Positions 38,675 through 50,400 of a stretch of DNA of 64,000 nucleotides are shown in pieces. The stretch comes from Levilactobacillus bambusae (lineage in GTDB: Bacteria > Bacillota > Bacilli > Lactobacillales > Lactobacillaceae): the NCBI RefSeq assembly GCF_003124125.1, contig NZ_QCXQ01000002.1, positions 62,001 to 126,000 on the forward strand, read 5' to 3'. Under the pieces are notes generated by a model. That model ran no database searches and was not told the DNA's origin. It saw only the letters and a program-made list of their open reading frames with translations. The position numbers and the translations under genes were made by a program. Numbering within the stretch: the first letter of the stretch is position 1; each line of letters opens with the position of its first letter.

Positions 38675-39031
38675 TTATCCCTCCTCTTTTTCAGAAACGA
38701 CGATTGTGATGTGACTAGTCCGCTTGTTAATTGGAGAAGCAGATCCTTTGGCACGGGGACGGAAACGCTTGAGCGTTGGTCCTTCATTAACAAAGACTTC
38801 ACTTACAACTAAATCTTGACGATCTAAGTCGAAGTTGTTTTCTGCGTTCGCTACTGCGGACATCAATACTTTGTTCACTACTGGTGAAGCTCCACGAGGA
38901 GTGAACTTTAAAATAGCAATTGCTTCGGCAACGCTCTTGCCCCGAATAAGATCAACGACAAGGCGGACCTTACGAGCGGCAATACGAACATTTTTCGCAG
39001 TCGCTGTTGCTGATGTAACTTGTTCAGCCAT
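38675..39031 (-). CDS. rplV: 50S ribosomal protein L22
   Basis: 118-aa L22, whose beta hairpin lines the exit tunnel and is a macrolide resistance hotspot. [21 protein letters not shown] and the hairpin [19 protein letters not shown] are intact, with no insertion seen. It lies 3 bp upstream of rpsC. Confidence 0.98.
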   Translation of the reverse strand: MAEQVTSATATAKNVRIAARKVRLVVDLIRGKSVAEAIAILKFTPRGASPVVNKVLMSAVANAENNFDLDRQDLVVSEVFVNEGPTLKRFRPRAKGSASPINKRTSHITIVVSEKEEG

Positions 39032-39051
39032 GTGATATCCTCCTTATCTAC

Positions 39052-39333
39052 TTATTTAGCGCGTGTCTTCTTGTCGTCTCCACCGTGACCATGGAAAGTC
39101 CGGGTAGGAACGAATTCACCGAGTTTGTGTCCAACCATATCTTCTTGAACATAAACTGGGACGTGCTTGCGCCCATCATATACTGCAATGGTGAAGCCAA
39201 TAAAACTTGGGAAAATCGTTGACCGACGTGACCAAGTCTTGATGACAGATTTCTTTTCAGAATCTTTTTGTGCATCAATCTTCTTGAGTAAACTAGCGTC
39301 GGCAAAAGGTCCCTTTTTCAAACTACGAGTCAT
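39052..39333 (-). CDS. rpsS: 30S ribosomal protein S19
   Basis: 93-aa S19 of the 30S head. [20 protein letters not shown] and [26 protein letters not shown] are the conserved ends. It lies 76 bp after rplB; that gap holds no gene. Confidence 0.98.
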   Translation of the reverse strand: MTRSLKKGPFADASLLKKIDAQKDSEKKSVIKTWSRRSTIFPSFIGFTIAVYDGRKHVPVYVQEDMVGHKLGEFVPTRTFHGHGGDDKKTRAK

Positions 39334-39409
39334 TATGAAACCTCCTCTATCTGTGGCGCATCCATTAGGATGAACACCTGGTCTCTTTCATTCGCGATTA
39401 GCGAGTTAA

Positions 39410-40249
39410 TTACATCTTGGAACCTTTACGGTGACGGACGATAAACTTCTCGCTCTTGTTCTTCTTAGAACGAGTCTTCTTACCAACCGTCTTCTTGCCC
39501 CATGGAGAAAGAGGTGATGGAAGACCAACAGGTGCTTTACCTTCACCACCACCATGTGGGTGATCGTTAGGGTTCATAACTGACCCACGAACGTGTGGAC
39601 GTTGACCAATCCAACGGTTACGACCGGCCTTACCAACGTTAACCAATTCGTGTTCTTCGTTACCAACGGCACCGATAGTCGCACGGTTAACGGAAAGGAT
39701 CATCCGAACTTCACCAGATTGTAAACGAACCAATGAGTACTTACCGTTACGACCAAGCAATGATGCTGAAGTCCCAGCGGAACGAACTAATTGACCACCC
39801 TTACCAGGCTTTAATTCAATGTTGTGGATAACCGTTCCAACTGGAATGTTTTCCAATGGAAGTGCATTACCAGGCTTGATATCTGCATTAGGACCAGATT
39901 CAACCTTATCCCCAACCTTAAGACCCTTAGGTGCAATGATGTATGATTTGATTCCGTCAGCATAAACTAACAAAGCAATGTTAGCCGTCCGGTTTGGATC
40001 ATATTCAATGGCTTTAACGGTTGCAGGAACATCGTCCTTGATCCGCTTGAAGTCAATAATCCGGTATTGGTTCTTGTTACCGCCGCCACGATGACGAACA
40101 GTCATGTGACCGTAGTTATTACGACCGGCACGGTGCTTTTTTGAATCAAGTAATGATTTTTCAGGCTTTGACTTAGTGATATCACTGTAGTCTAAGCTGG
40201 TCATGTTACGACGACCATTACTTGTTGGCTTGTATTTCTTAATCGCCAC
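39410..40249 (-). CDS. rplB: 50S ribosomal protein L2
   Basis: 279-aa L2, needed for subunit joining and peptidyl transfer. [20 protein letters not shown] begins it; the C-terminal domain has [20 protein letters not shown], which includes the conserved histidine of the active-site region. Length is standard. Confidence 0.98.
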   Translation of the reverse strand: MAIKKYKPTSNGRRNMTSLDYSDITKSKPEKSLLDSKKHRAGRNNYGHMTVRHRGGGNKNQYRIIDFKRIKDDVPATVKAIEYDPNRTANIALLVYADGIKSYIIAPKGLKVGDKVESGPNADIKPGNALPLENIPVGTVIHNIELKPGKGGQLVRSAGTSASLLGRNGKYSLVRLQSGEVRMILSVNRATIGAVGNEEHELVNVGKAGRNRWIGQRPHVRGSVMNPNDHPHGGGEGKAPVGLPSPLSPWGKKTVGKKTRSKKNKSEKFIVRHRKGSKM

Positions 40250-40282
40250 GTTATTTCCCTCCTATTTCAAAAATTTCTTATA

Positions 40283-40570
40283 TTATTCTTCGTTGAATAA
40301 TTTAATTTCTTTGGAATCGGCAGATAAAGTGACAATTGCCTTACGACGCTTTGATGTATAGCCTTCGTAACGACCTTGACGCTTTAATTTACCGCGTACG
40401 TTCATGATGTTGACCTTAACAACCTTAACGTCGAAGATATCTTCGATGGCCTTCTTGACCTGAGTCTTAGTTGCGCTAAGTGCTACATCAAACGTGTAAC
40501 GCTTGTCGTCTAAGGTTGCCATACTTGATTCAGTAACAACCGGACGCAAGATGATATCGCGTGAATCCAT
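40283..40570 (-). CDS. rplW: 50S ribosomal protein L23
   Basis: 95-aa L23 at the exit tunnel, the docking site of trigger factor and SRP. It reads [20 protein letters not shown] and contains [26 protein letters not shown]. It overlaps rplD by one base. Confidence 0.97.
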   Translation of the reverse strand: MDSRDIILRPVVTESSMATLDDKRYTFDVALSATKTQVKKAIEDIFDVKVVKVNIMNVRGKLKRQGRYEGYTSKRRKAIVTLSADSKEIKLFNEE

Positions 40571-41193
40571 TATGCGAGCGCCTCCTCTACTTGAGAAAGA
40601 GCTGATTGCGTGATGACGAGTTTATCAGCGTTAACAATATCCAAGACATTTAAGTCTGATGGAGTAGTAACTTTAACGTTTTCTAAGTTACGAGCAGCCT
40701 TAGCAGCTGTTTCGTTATCGTCTTCAAGAACAACCAGCGTCTTAGTAGTAACGTTCAAACCTGCCAATACAGCAGCGAATTCCTTCGTCTTAGGTGCATC
40801 AAACTTCAAGCCGTCAACAACGACAAAGTTTTGATCAGCAACCGTTTGGGAAAGAACTGACTTCATGGCTAACCGAGTAACCTTCTTTGGTAAGTGGTAA
40901 GCGTATGAACGAGGGGTAGGTCCAAAGACGATCCCACCGCCACGCCATTGTGGGGAACGGATAGATCCTTGACGAGCCCGTCCAGTACCCTTTTGACGCC
41001 ATGGCTTACGTCCACCACCGCGGACAGCACTACGGTTCTTAACGGCGTGTGTACCTTGACGCATTGATGCTCGCTGCATAATTACAGTATCGAACACAAC
41101 ATTTTCATTTGGTTCAATAGCAAAAATTGCATCGTTTAAGGTTACATCACCGTTTTGACTACCGTCTTGTTTGTATAATGCTACAGTTGTCAT
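40570..41193 (-). CDS. rplD: 50S ribosomal protein L4
   Basis: 207-aa L4, whose extended loop lines the exit tunnel ([28 protein letters not shown]). In E. coli it represses the S10 operon; whether that applies here is unknown. It overlaps rplW by one base and follows rplC by 24 bp. Confidence 0.98.
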   Translation of the reverse strand: MTTVALYKQDGSQNGDVTLNDAIFAIEPNENVVFDTVIMQRASMRQGTHAVKNRSAVRGGGRKPWRQKGTGRARQGSIRSPQWRGGGIVFGPTPRSYAYHLPKKVTRLAMKSVLSQTVADQNFVVVDGLKFDAPKTKEFAAVLAGLNVTTKTLVVLEDDNETAAKAARNLENVKVTTPSDLNVLDIVNADKLVITQSALSQVEEALA

Positions 41194-41217
41194 TTACGTT
41201 TTCCTCCTTCCTATTTA

Positions 41218-41871
41218 TTATTTACCGTCAGTATGCTTTGGACGTGGAGGACGAATAGCACTCTTAACTTCAACGAGTGACTTGTTAGCGCCCGGAACGT
41301 TACCCTTAATCAAGAGAACGTTGTTTTCAACGTCAGCACGAACGATTTGCAGATTTTCGATGGTAACACGCTTGTTACCCATCCGACCTGGCAACTTCTT
41401 ACCTGGGAACACACGGTTAATGATGGCACCCATTGAACCAGGTACACGGTGATAACGAGAACCGTGAGTCATAGGTCCACGACGTTGGCCGTCCTTCTTA
41501 ATGTTACCTTGGTATCCATGACCCTTAGTTGTACCCGTAACATCAACGATGTCTCCTGCTTGGAAGATATCAACCTTGACTTCGTCAGCTACCTTGTAAT
41601 CTCCTAGCTCAACATCTCTGATTTCACGAATGAAGCGCTTAGGAGTCGTGTTTGCTTTTGCTACATGACCTTGTTCAGGCTTGTTGCTAAGTACTTCACG
41701 CTTGTCTTGGTAACCTAATTGAATTGCGTTGTAACCGTCGCTTTCAGCGGACTTAACTTGCAAAACAACGTTAGGCGTTGCTTCGACAACAGTAACTGGG
41801 ATTAATTCCCCGTTTTCAGTGAAGACTTGCGTCATCCCGACCTTTTTTCCTAAGATTCCTTTTCTGGTCAT
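41218..41871 (-). CDS. rplC: 50S ribosomal protein L3
   Basis: 217-aa L3, close to the peptidyl transferase centre. It starts [30 protein letters not shown] and contains [29 protein letters not shown], the loop that reaches the centre. The last eight residues ([11 protein letters not shown] region) are slightly longer than in many species. Confidence 0.98.
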   Translation of the reverse strand: MTRKGILGKKVGMTQVFTENGELIPVTVVEATPNVVLQVKSAESDGYNAIQLGYQDKREVLSNKPEQGHVAKANTTPKRFIREIRDVELGDYKVADEVKVDIFQAGDIVDVTGTTKGHGYQGNIKKDGQRRGPMTHGSRYHRVPGSMGAIINRVFPGKKLPGRMGNKRVTIENLQIVRADVENNVLLIKGNVPGANKSLVEVKSAIRPPRPKHTDGK

Positions 41872-41915
41872 GAGTACACCTCCGATATAATGTAATTTAG
41901 TAAAGTGATAAAAAA

Positions 41916-42224
41916 TTAAAGCTTGATTTCGATGTCAACACCACTAGGTAAGTCGAGCTTCATTAATGAGTCAACCGTCTTTGGCGTTGGGTTGATGATA
42001 TCAATCAAACGCTTGTGGGTGCGCATTTCGAATTGTTCACGGGCATCCTTAAACTTATGTGGTGAGCTAAGGACCGTGTATAACGTCCGTTCAGTTGGTA
42101 ATGGAATTGGACCTGAAACAGAAGCGCCTGTACGCTTTGCGGTTTCTACAATCTTATCAGCAGATTGATCAAGGACCCGGTGTTCATATGCCTTTAAACG
42201 GATACGAATTTTTTGTTTTGCCAT
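41916..42224 (-). CDS. rpsJ: 30S ribosomal protein S10
   Basis: 102-aa S10 (NusE), part of the 30S head and of NusB-dependent antitermination complexes. [29 protein letters not shown] and [31 protein letters not shown] are the family signatures. It is the first gene of the S10-spc-alpha string and has its own promoter and a long leader. Confidence 0.98.
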   Translation of the reverse strand: MAKQKIRIRLKAYEHRVLDQSADKIVETAKRTGASVSGPIPLPTERTLYTVLSSPHKFKDAREQFEMRTHKRLIDIINPTPKTVDSLMKLDLPSGVDIEIKL

Positions 42225-42420
42225 TGTGTTCCCTCCTTCGTCTATTTTGAAAATGGACTAACTCCGTGGAAATCTCCAACAATGCCCCATGGCAAAGCAG
42301 CCGGGCGTGTCGCAACCTCCCACATCATAGCTGTAATCTATCTTTGGTGATAGGGGTAGTCTTACCCCTCCTACAAAAACAGTACTCATCTATATTACTA
42401 AATAAATCCCCATCTGACAA
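42225..42420 (-). promoter_or_regulatory. S10 operon promoter and leader
   Basis: TTGTCA (42415-42420) and TAATAT (42392-42397) with 17-bp spacing on the minus strand place the start near 42385 and give a leader of about 160 bases. Near its 5' end is the hairpin AGGGGTA-AGAC-TACCCCT (42352-42369). The rest includes a GC-rich stretch (GACACGCCCGGC) but no terminator. The remaining 120 bases up to 42540 hold nothing else that I can identify apart from the -10-like TATAAT near 42512 before the pseudogene. Confidence 0.65.
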
Positions 42421-42540
42421 GCCCTTTCAGCAAATAATCCAATTTCGTATTCAGATTGTTACATTGGTGTCGATTTTTTCCCGCAAGCTTTACTGGTGAC
42501 GGATATAATTAGCGGTACTCGAGGAGGTTGATCTCTTATT

Positions 42541-43112
42541 ATGGAGGAAAAACATCGTGCTGTGCTTGTTATTGACAACACCAACGACTTTGTTGCCACC
42601 GATGGTGTACTAACCAGTGGGGTTCCAGGGCAAAAAATTAAACCCGCTATTTTACAACTTCTAACCAGCTATTCTGCTTAAAACGACTGGCTTATTTTCC
42701 CCACCGATCTTCATAAAAGAAATGATCCCTACCATCCTGAAACAGCACTCTTTCCCCCACATAACCTCATGCAGACTTGGGCCGTGAACTCTACGGAAAA
42801 GTCGGTGATTGGTATCACCAACATGCTACAGATGCCAACGTCGTTTTAATGGATAAAAACTGCTATAGTGAATTTGCAAACACCAATTTAGATAATTACC
42901 TTCGCAGCCGTCGTGTCACAGATATTACTTTAGCTGGCGTCTGCACGGACATTTATATTCTTCACACTGCCGTTTCAGCGTATAACTTAGCTTATGAGTT
43001 AACCATTCCCGAAAACGCCGCAGCTTCCTTCAATTCGACAGGTCACGAATGGACCATCCCCCGCTTCCAGTCCATTTTAGGAGCCAAGACAGCCCCAATC
43101 CTCATTCAATAG
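42541..43112 (+). pseudogene. Isochorismatase-family cysteine hydrolase, degraded
   Basis: A rightward gene that starts MEEKHRAVLVIDNTNDFVATDG (ATG at 42541, GAGGAGG upstream) and belongs to the isochorismatase-like/nicotinamidase family: DLHKRNDPYHPE, then VVLMDKNCYSEFANTNLD, and the nucleophile region LAGVCTDIYILHTAVSAYN with the catalytic Cys. Two lesions break it. A TAA stands in frame at 42679-42681. The frame also changes near 42778-42782, in a TGGGCC run where one G appears to be missing (QTW then GRELYG). It is therefore not expressed as one protein. Intact relatives occur at this place, between fusA and rpsJ, in some lactobacilli as far as I recall. Confidence 0.8.
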
Positions 43113-43117
43113 AAAAT

Positions 43118-43145
43118 AAAAAGGACCCCGATTGGGGTCCTTTTT
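43118..43145. terminator. Bidirectional terminator between the pseudogene and fusA
   Basis: Perfect 10-bp stem AAAGGACCCC / GGGGTCCTTT with T runs on both strands. It ends leftward transcription after fusA and rightward transcription from the pseudogene. Confidence 0.9.
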
Positions 43146-43164
43146 ATGCCATTAGCAGCCTACA

Positions 43165-45264
43165 TTACTTTTCGTCTGCAGGTGTGCCGCCATTCTTCTT
43201 GATAATATCAGCTTGAATGCTCTTAGGCGTAGCTTCGTAGTGATCAAAGGTCATCGTGAACGTTCCACGACCCTGAGATGCTGAACGAAGGGTAGTTGCG
43301 TAACCAAACATTTCTGAAAGTGGAACGAAACTGTGGATTTGTTGTGCGTTACCACGCGCTTCCATTCCGTCAACACGGCCACGACGAGCAGTAACTTGCC
43401 CCATAACGTCACCCATGTATTCTTCAGGAACAACAATGTCAACCTTCATAATTGGTTCAAGGATCACAGCTCCCGCGTTCTTAACAGCGTTCTTCAGTGC
43501 CAATGATGCAGCAACCTTAAAGGCAGCTTCACTAGAATCGACTTCATGGTAACTACCATCATACAACTTAGCTGAAACGTTGATTAATGGGTAACCAGCA
43601 AGAACACCATTGGACATTGCATCCTTTAATCCAGCTTCAACTGAAGGAATGTATTCACGTGGGACAACCCCACCAACGATAGCATCTTCGAAGACAAAGC
43701 CTTCGTCATCGTTTGGTGTAAATTCAACCCAGACATCACCATATTGACCCTTACCACCAGATTGGTGAACAAACTTACCTTGGGCGGAAGTTTGCTTCGT
43801 AAAGGTTTCACGGTAAGCCACTTGGGGTTCACCGACCGTGGCTTCAACGTTGAATTCACGGCGCATCCGATCAATCAAGATGTCTAATTGAAGTTCACCC
43901 ATTCCGGCCATTAACGTGTCACCCGTTTCTGGGTTAGTCGTTGCGCGGAAAGTAGGATCTTCTTCAGAAAGCTTTTGTAAAGCGTTATCCATCTTAGCTT
44001 GGTCAGCCTTTGTCTTAGGTTCAACGGCTAACTCAATAACTGGATCTGGAATTTCCATTGATTCCAAGTGTAATGGATGGTCAGGATCAGTTAAAGAATC
44101 ACCAGTAGTGGTGTTCTTCAAACCGATTGCAGCGGCGATATCACCAGAGAAAACTTCTGGGATTTCTTGCCGGTGGTTAGAGTGCATTTGCAGTAACCGA
44201 CCAACACGTTCCCGCTTGTCCTTAGTGGAGTTCAAGACGTATGAACCAGATTCAAGAGTCCCTGCGTAAACCCGAATGTAAGTCAGACGACCAACGAATG
44301 GATCTGTAGCAATCTTGAAGGCCAACGCAGCGAAAGGTGCGTTGTCGTCGGCACGTAATTCAACGGCTTCATCAGTCTCTGGATCAACCGCATTGTAAGG
44401 CTTAACATCAAGTGGTGATGGTAAGTAATCAATAACGGCGTCCATTAACATTTGAACCCCTTTATCCTTAAAGGCAGAACCAGCAAGGACAGGGAATAAT
44501 TCAAGTTTTAATGTTCCACGACGGATAGCCGCCTTGATTTCATCAACTGGGATTTCTTCCCCTTCAAGGTACTTTTCCATGATTTCATCGTCAACGTCAG
44601 CGATTTGTTCAATCATGGCGTCACGACGAGCTTGGGCATCTTCTAGCATATCTGCAGGAATATCAACAGTATCCCAGTTGGTTCCCAATTCATCTTCATC
44701 GTAGATGTATGCCTTCATTTCAATCAAGTCAACAACGCCGACGAATTCATCTTCGGCCCCGATTGGCATTTGAATGGCAACGGCATTTGCTTGTAAACGT
44801 TCGCCAATTGATTCAACGGAAAAATCAAAGTTGGCCCCTAATTTATCCATCTTATTAACGAACACGATCCGAGGAACATCGTATTCGGAAGCTTGACGCC
44901 AAACGGTTTCAGTTTGTGGTTCAACACCGGCTTGAGCATCAAGAACCGCAATCGCACCATCTAAGACACGGAGGGAACGTTCAACTTCCATAGTGAAGTC
45001 AACGTGTCCTGGGGTATCGATGATGTTGATCCGGTGATCCTTCCATTGCGCAGTCGTAGCGGCGGAAGTGATCGTGATCCCACGTTCTTGTTCTTGAGCC
45101 ATCCAGTCCATTTGTGAAGCCCCATCATGGGTTTCACCAATTTTGTGGATCTTACCAGTATAATACAGGATACGTTCGGTAGTCGTCGTCTTACCGGCAT
45201 CAATATGGGCCATGATACCAATGTTACGAGTCTTATCGAGTGGATAGGCACGTGTATTAGCCAT
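43165..45264 (-). CDS. fusA: Elongation factor G
   Basis: 699-aa translocase GTPase. G1 is [16 protein letters not shown]3 DTPGHVDF, G4 NKMDKLGA. Domains II to V follow, with the tip loop in [13 protein letters not shown] of domain IV. The ATG at 45264 ([18 protein letters not shown]) has GAGAGGAG upstream; the frame is open 13 codons further without a site. It is separated from rpsG by 169 bp that hold a long hairpin. Confidence 0.98.
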   Translation of the reverse strand: MANTRAYPLDKTRNIGIMAHIDAGKTTTTERILYYTGKIHKIGETHDGASQMDWMAQEQERGITITSAATTAQWKDHRINIIDTPGHVDFTMEVERSLRVLDGAIAVLDAQAGVEPQTETVWRQASEYDVPRIVFVNKMDKLGANFDFSVESIGERLQANAVAIQMPIGAEDEFVGVVDLIEMKAYIYDEDELGTNWDTVDIPADMLEDAQARRDAMIEQIADVDDEIMEKYLEGEEIPVDEIKAAIRRGTLKLELFPVLAGSAFKDKGVQMLMDAVIDYLPSPLDVKPYNAVDPETDEAVELRADDNAPFAALAFKIATDPFVGRLTYIRVYAGTLESGSYVLNSTKDKRERVGRLLQMHSNHRQEIPEVFSGDIAAAIGLKNTTTGDSLTDPDHPLHLESMEIPDPVIELAVEPKTKADQAKMDNALQKLSEEDPTFRATTNPETGDTLMAGMGELQLDILIDRMRREFNVEATVGEPQVAYRETFTKQTSAQGKFVHQSGGKGQYGDVWVEFTPNDDEGFVFEDAIVGGVVPREYIPSVEAGLKDAMSNGVLAGYPLINVSAKLYDGSYHEVDSSEAAFKVAASLALKNAVKNAGAVILEPIMKVDIVVPEEYMGDVMGQVTARRGRVDGMEARGNAQQIHSFVPLSEMFGYATTLRSASQGRGTFTMTFDHYEATPKSIQADIIKKNGGTPADEK

Positions 45265-45301
45265 TAAAGTGTTACTCCTCTCAATTTTTAATCTTATTTT
45301 C

Positions 45302-45340
45302 AAAAAGGTGGCTAGTATATGAAATCATATAATAGCCACC
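45302..45340 (-). other. Long hairpin between rpsG and fusA
   Basis: Arms GGTGGCTA and TAGCCACC with inner TATATGA/TCATATA pairing form a stem of about 14 bp, followed on the minus strand by TTTTTG and, 35 bases later, the fusA start. It has the form of a weak terminator or an mRNA processing hairpin inside the str operon. Confidence 0.6.
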
Positions 45341-45433
45341 AACCAATTTACCAACTAGGCAGAAAGAACATTCAGATGTTTTAACAGCCTAAATTAATTC
45401 TTGGCTCATGCTGCAAAGGCAGCATCTTGCTGA

Positions 45434-45904
45434 TTACCAGCGGTAGTGAGCGAACGCACGGTTTGCTTCTGCCATTTTATGCGTATCTTCACGCTTCTTG
45501 ACAGCTGCACCAGTGTTGTTAGCTGCATCCATGATTTCACGTGCAAGACGTTCAGTCATCGTGTGTTCACCACGAGAACGAGCGTATTGAACGACCCAAC
45601 GCAAGCCTAACGTTTCGCGACGATCTGGACGAACTTCGATCGGAACTTGGTAGTTAGATCCACCAACACGGCGAGCCTTAACTTCCAATACAGGCATAAC
45701 GTTCTTCATGGCTTCTTGGAATACTTCAACAGGATCGTTACCTGTTTCGTTTTTAATGATGTCAAATGCACCATAGATAATCTTAGTTGCAGTCCCGCGT
45801 TTACCACTTAACATTACCCGGTTGATTAAGCTAGTAACCAACTTTGAGTTGTAAAGTGGATCAGGAAGGACTTCACGTTTTTGAACATGACCTTTTCTAG
45901 GCAT
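45434..45904 (-). CDS. rpsG: 30S ribosomal protein S7
   Basis: 156-aa S7, the organiser of the 30S head and in E. coli the str operon repressor. The ATG at 45904 ([20 protein letters not shown]) is the family start with GGAGGA upstream. The C-terminus NRAFAHYRW is standard. A longer open frame of 19 extra codons lacks family similarity. Confidence 0.97.
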   Translation of the reverse strand: MPRKGHVQKREVLPDPLYNSKLVTSLINRVMLSGKRGTATKIIYGAFDIIKNETGNDPVEVFQEAMKNVMPVLEVKARRVGGSNYQVPIEVRPDRRETLGLRWVVQYARSRGEHTMTERLAREIMDAANNTGAAVKKREDTHKMAEANRAFAHYRW

Positions 45905-45978
45905 AATTCTAATCCTCCTTGGATAACTCAACCCCATGGGAACCATGCAAGTTGAGATCAAATCACTTTATTGTTTAT

Positions 45979-46392
45979 TTACTTCTTAGGTCTCTTTGTA
46001 CCGTACTTAGAACGACTTTGACGACGATCTTGGACACCGGCAGTATCGAGCGCACCACGGATGATGTGGTAACGAACCCCAGGTAAATCCTTTACACGGC
46101 CACCACGAATTAAAACAACACTGTGTTCTTGGAGGTTATGACCAATACCTGGAATGTAGGCAGTCACTTCAATAAGGTTTGATAAACGTACACGAGCATA
46201 CTTCCGCAATGCAGAGTTAGGCTTCTTTGGCGTCATCGTACCAACACGAGTTGCTACACCACGCTTTTGTGGTGCAGGATTTTTCGTTTGAATCTTCTTG
46301 AAACTGTTGTACCCGTAGTTTAAAGCTGGGGCATCTGACTTAGAACCTTTAGACTTACGACCTTTACGAACCAATTGGTTAATAGTAGGCAT
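45979..46392 (-). CDS. rpsL: 30S ribosomal protein S12
   Basis: 137-aa S12 at the decoding centre. [22 protein letters not shown] and the loops [21 protein letters not shown] and [16 protein letters not shown] are present. Lysines at the two classic streptomycin-resistance positions (in KKPNS and RVKDLPG) are wild type, so the protein should be sensitive at this site. AAGGAGG precedes the ATG. Confidence 0.98.
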   Translation of the reverse strand: MPTINQLVRKGRKSKGSKSDAPALNYGYNSFKKIQTKNPAPQKRGVATRVGTMTPKKPNSALRKYARVRLSNLIEVTAYIPGIGHNLQEHSVVLIRGGRVKDLPGVRYHIIRGALDTAGVQDRRQSRSKYGTKRPKK

Positions 46393-46569
46393 CTAAATAG
46401 TCCTCCTTTCTTCATAATCCTTATTTTTAAGTCCACACATCCAGGTGGTTCTTTTTTACCAATAAAAAAAGATTGACCCAATGCGCATCCAGATTGAAGT
46501 GTCCTTCCCGCTTGCCAGTCAGCATGTCCTGTCGATACAGAAAAACTGTCTGCGAAAAGCACCTTATAT

Positions 46570-46598
46570 AGGTTAACATGATGCCTACCCCCTGTCAA
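46570..46598 (-). promoter_or_regulatory. rpsL (str operon) promoter
   Basis: A perfect -35 TTGACA (46593-46598) and TAACCT (46570-46575) with 17-bp spacing on the minus strand, about 180 bp before rpsL. The leader between them carries no gene; an open frame across it has no ribosome binding site. Confidence 0.65.
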
Positions 46599-46674
46599 TA
46601 ACACTCACGGTGGTTTTTGAAATTATTTCGGCAATTTCGGCTTGTCTCACGAACTTACTAGTGAGGTGATCATC

Positions 46675-47364
46675 ATGACAGTTTTGAATCAAATCCGTTT
46701 AATTTTAATTCTCCTCTTAGGCGCCAGCTTTGGCTCATTTTTATCCCTAGCCGTTACCCGAACTAACGCCCGGACTGGAATCTGTTTTCCAGCCTCCCAT
46801 TGTGAGTGGTGCCACCATTTTCTGGCGCCACTTGATTTAATTCCCATTCTAAGTTGGTTATTTCTCCGGGGGCGCTGCCGTTACTGCCAACATCCCATTT
46901 CAAAGCTCAGTTGGTTAGCGGAATGTAGCTTAGGCTTTTGCTTCTTGTTAATTGCCCTACGGTACCCCATTGGTTCATGGCACATCTATCCTTACTGCCA
47001 GGCAACTCTTTTAACTGTTTTGGCCTTACAGGATTGGACAACCCGATCCTTTTCATCTTGGTGTCTCGCGTTACTCGCCCTGTCGAGCGCGATAGTCACT
47101 CAGCGTTGGCTGGCGCTGGGGCTCTTTATTTTGTTTTGGCTTTTACTGGATAAGTGCGCCGGTCGACTCCGTCTAATTGGCGAGGGGGACCTCCTCTTTT
47201 TTGGATACGTTTGGTTATCATCGAGTTTCTATCAAACAGCACTCGTCATTTTTATCGCTTCCGGCTTTCTCCTGGTTTTGGGCTTCATTTACCATCCCAA
47301 ATCCCGGTACCTCCCCTTCATCCCCGCCCTAGCAATGGCCTGTGAGGTCGTTTTACAGCTATAA
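46675..47364 (+). CDS. comC: Prepilin peptidase (type IV leader peptidase, ComC-like)
   Basis: 229-aa membrane aspartic protease of family A24 that cuts and N-methylates type IV pilin-like precursors, such as the pseudopilins of the DNA-uptake machine. The N-terminal part carries the zinc-type cysteine pairs HCEWC and RCRYC. The catalytic aspartates are in ALQDWTTR and in the GxGD motif of IGEGDLLFF. About seven hydrophobic segments are visible. The ATG at 46675 has GTGAGGTG upstream. It is the only rightward gene among the leftward str and rpo genes and shares a terminator with rpoC. Confidence 0.93.
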   Translation: MTVLNQIRLILILLLGASFGSFLSLAVTRTNARTGICFPASHCEWCHHFLAPLDLIPILSWLFLRGRCRYCQHPISKLSWLAECSLGFCFLLIALRYPIGSWHIYPYCQATLLTVLALQDWTTRSFSSWCLALLALSSAIVTQRWLALGLFILFWLLLDKCAGRLRLIGEGDLLFFGYVWLSSSFYQTALVIFIASGFLLVLGFIYHPKSRYLPFIPALAMACEVVLQL

Positions 47365-47365
47365 A

Positions 47366-47411
47366 AAAGCGGTTGGTCCGCCTAACTTTCATTAGGTTGA
47401 CCAACCGCTTT
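47366..47411. terminator. Bidirectional terminator between comC and rpoC
   Basis: Stem AAAGCGGTTGGT / ACCAACCGCTTT with inner CCTAA/TTAGG pairing and A or T runs on both sides, placed where the convergent comC and rpoC end. Confidence 0.9.
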
Positions 47412-47426
47412 AGTTTTAAAACTCAA

Positions 47427-50400
47427 TTAGCTCAATTGAGTTCCTTCTTGCATTTGTTTTTCCAAGTCACTAATGGAGTAAACACCCTCTGTGGAAGCAG
47501 CGCCAACTTCTTTAGGCTTGATTTGCCGGTAATCAGGCATTCCAGTCCCAGCAGGAATTAACTTCCCGATAATGACATTCTCCTTCAAACCAACTAACGG
47601 ATCGTTCTTGCCACGTAAGGCAGCATCCGTCAATACCCGCGTAGTTTCCTGGAAGGAAGCAGCTGATAAGAAACTGTTCGTTTCTAAGGCAGCCTTTGTG
47701 ATACCAAGGATCACTGGGCGACCAGTAGCTGGAATTCCACCAGAAATTAACGTTTGGGTGTTATTGCGACGGAAATCTTGAACGTCGACTAACGTACCTG
47801 GTAGGGCATCCGTGTCACCAGGATCCATGATCCGAATCTTCCGCAGCATCTGACGAACCATGATTTCCACGTGCTTATCACTAATTTCCACACCTTGCAT
47901 CCGGTAAACACTTTGGATTTGGTGCAGCAAGTAATTTTCAGTAGAAAGAACATCCCGAACCCGTAACATTTCCTTAGGATCAACTGACCCGTAGTTTAAT
48001 GGGGCACCACGGTGAATGAAGTCCCCTTCGGAAATCCGCATCCGTGAGTTGATTGGTAACGTGTATGAACGAGTATCAGCTTCACCCTTAATGGTAACTT
48101 CCTTCGTCCGTTCGGCTGGGTTTTCTTCGATGGATTCAACCGTACCCGTAACTTCAGTAATTTCAGCCTTACCTTTAGGGTTCCGGGCTTCCATTAATTC
48201 TTGGATACGAGGTAACCCTTGCGTAATATCTTCGTTTCCGGCAACCCCACCGGTATGGAAGTTACGCATCGTTAATTGCGTTCCGGGTTCACCGATTGAC
48301 TGTGCGGCAACTGTTCCGACAGCTTCACCAACTTCAACATCGTCACCTGTGGCCATGTTACGTCCGTAACAGTGTTCACAGACCCCGTGTTCAGTATTAC
48401 AAGTGAAGGCATTTCTGATCGTAACGGCTTCAACACCGGCATCAATAATCTTTTGCGCAACGTCTTCATCGATCATTTCATTCATACCAATGATAACTTC
48501 ATCGGTATTTGGATCCTTCACCGTCTTAGCGGTGTAGCGACCTAAGATCCGATCGTAAAGTGGTTCAATCATTTCATTCCCGTTCGTAATTGCACGCACA
48601 AGAACTCCACGGTCAGTGTGACAATCCTTTTCACGGATAATAACATCTTGTGCCACATCAACTAAACGACGAGTCAAGTAACCTGAGTTGGCCGTCTTAA
48701 GGGCCGTATCGGTCATCCCCTTACGAGCACCGTGGGTAGAAATAAACATTTCCATCACCGTTAACCCTTCACGGAAGTTTGACGTGATTGGTAATTCCAT
48801 GATTTCACCGTTAGGAGCGGCCATCAGACCACGCATCCCGGCTAATTGCGTAAAGTTAGAGATGTTACCACGCGCACCAGAATCCGACATCATAAAGATT
48901 GGGTTCTGTTGTTCGAAACTCGTTTGTAATTCGTCTTGAATCGTATCCTTAGCATCATTCCAGATACCAATGACCCGTTCGTAACGTTCATGATCCGTAA
49001 TCAAACCACGCCGGAACTGTTTAGTAACGGTTGCGACTTGTTTATGCGCATCTTCAATGATTTGAGGCTTATCCTGAAGTTCAGTCACATCGATAATTCC
49101 CACCGTAATCCCAGACTTCGTTGACTTGTCGTAACCCAAGTCCTTCATCCGGTCCAACAGTAATGATGTTTCTGTCACTTTGTAAAGCTTGTAAACTTCA
49201 GAAATAATATCAGATAAGAAGCCCTTCTTAAATGGTAATACCAGTTCAGCATTCTTCAAGTAATCATGGATATCCTCGCCGGCATCCAAAAAGTACTTAT
49301 CAGGAACGTAACCATGCAGGTTAGTTGCCGTTGGTTCGTTCAAGTAAGGGAATGACTTAGGCAGGATACTGTTGAAAATCAGTTTTCCAACGGTTGTGAC
49401 CATAATCTTTTGCTTCTGGCTGTCAGTAAACGTCTTGCCTGGGAGGGATGAAGTTTGAATCCCGACCCGCGTATGCCAGTGCACTAATCCGTTTTGGTAA
49501 CCCATGATTGCTTCGTTGTAATCCTTGAAGATCATGCCTTCGCCTTCACGATTAGCTTCTTCCATCGTCAAGTAGTAGTTACCAATCACCATATCTTGTG
49601 ATGGTGTAACCACTGGTTTACCTGAGGCAGGCGCCAAAATGTGTCCAGCAGCTAACATCAAAAGTCGAGCTTCCGCTTGGGCTTCATCAGATAAGGGCAC
49701 GTGGATGGCCATTTGATCCCCATCAAAATCGGCATTGTAAGCTTCACAAGCTAATGGGTGCAACCGCATTGCCTTCCCACTCACTAAGACGGGTTCAAAC
49801 GCCTGAATCCCCAACCGGTGAAGCGTAGGGGCCCGGTTAAGCAATACGGGGTGTTCCTTAATGACATCATCAAGTACGTCGTAGACTTCATCATCTTCAC
49901 GATCAATCATACGTTTTGCACTCTTGATGTTTGACGCTAGCCCGCGGGCAACTAACTCCCGCATGATAAACGGCTTAAATAATTCCATTGCCATCGGAAC
50001 TGGAAGTCCCATCTGGTTAAACTTCAGGTTAGGTCCCACATCAATAACGGAACGACCGGAGTAGTCAACCCGCTTACCCAGTAAGTTCTGACGGAAACGA
50101 CCTTGCTTCCCTTTCAGCATGTGTGAAAGGGACTTCAATGGCCGGTTACCTGGGCCAGACACTGGTCGGCCACGACGGCCATTATCAATCAGCGCGTCGA
50201 CAGCTTCTTGCAGCATCCGTTTTTCATTTTGAACGATGATTCCAGGAGCATGAAGATCAAGCAGCTTCTTCAACCGGTTATTCCGGTTAATCACCCGACG
50301 GTATAAGTCGTTCAAGTCAGAGGTAGCAAACCGGCCACCTTCAAGTTGAACCATTGGCCGTAAATCAGGTGGTAAGACGGGAATACAATCTAAGACCATC

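Noticed and set aside
46320-46604. A 94-codon leftward open frame across the rpsL leader
   Set aside because: It runs out of frame into rpsL, has no ribosome binding site and covers the rpsL promoter leader.
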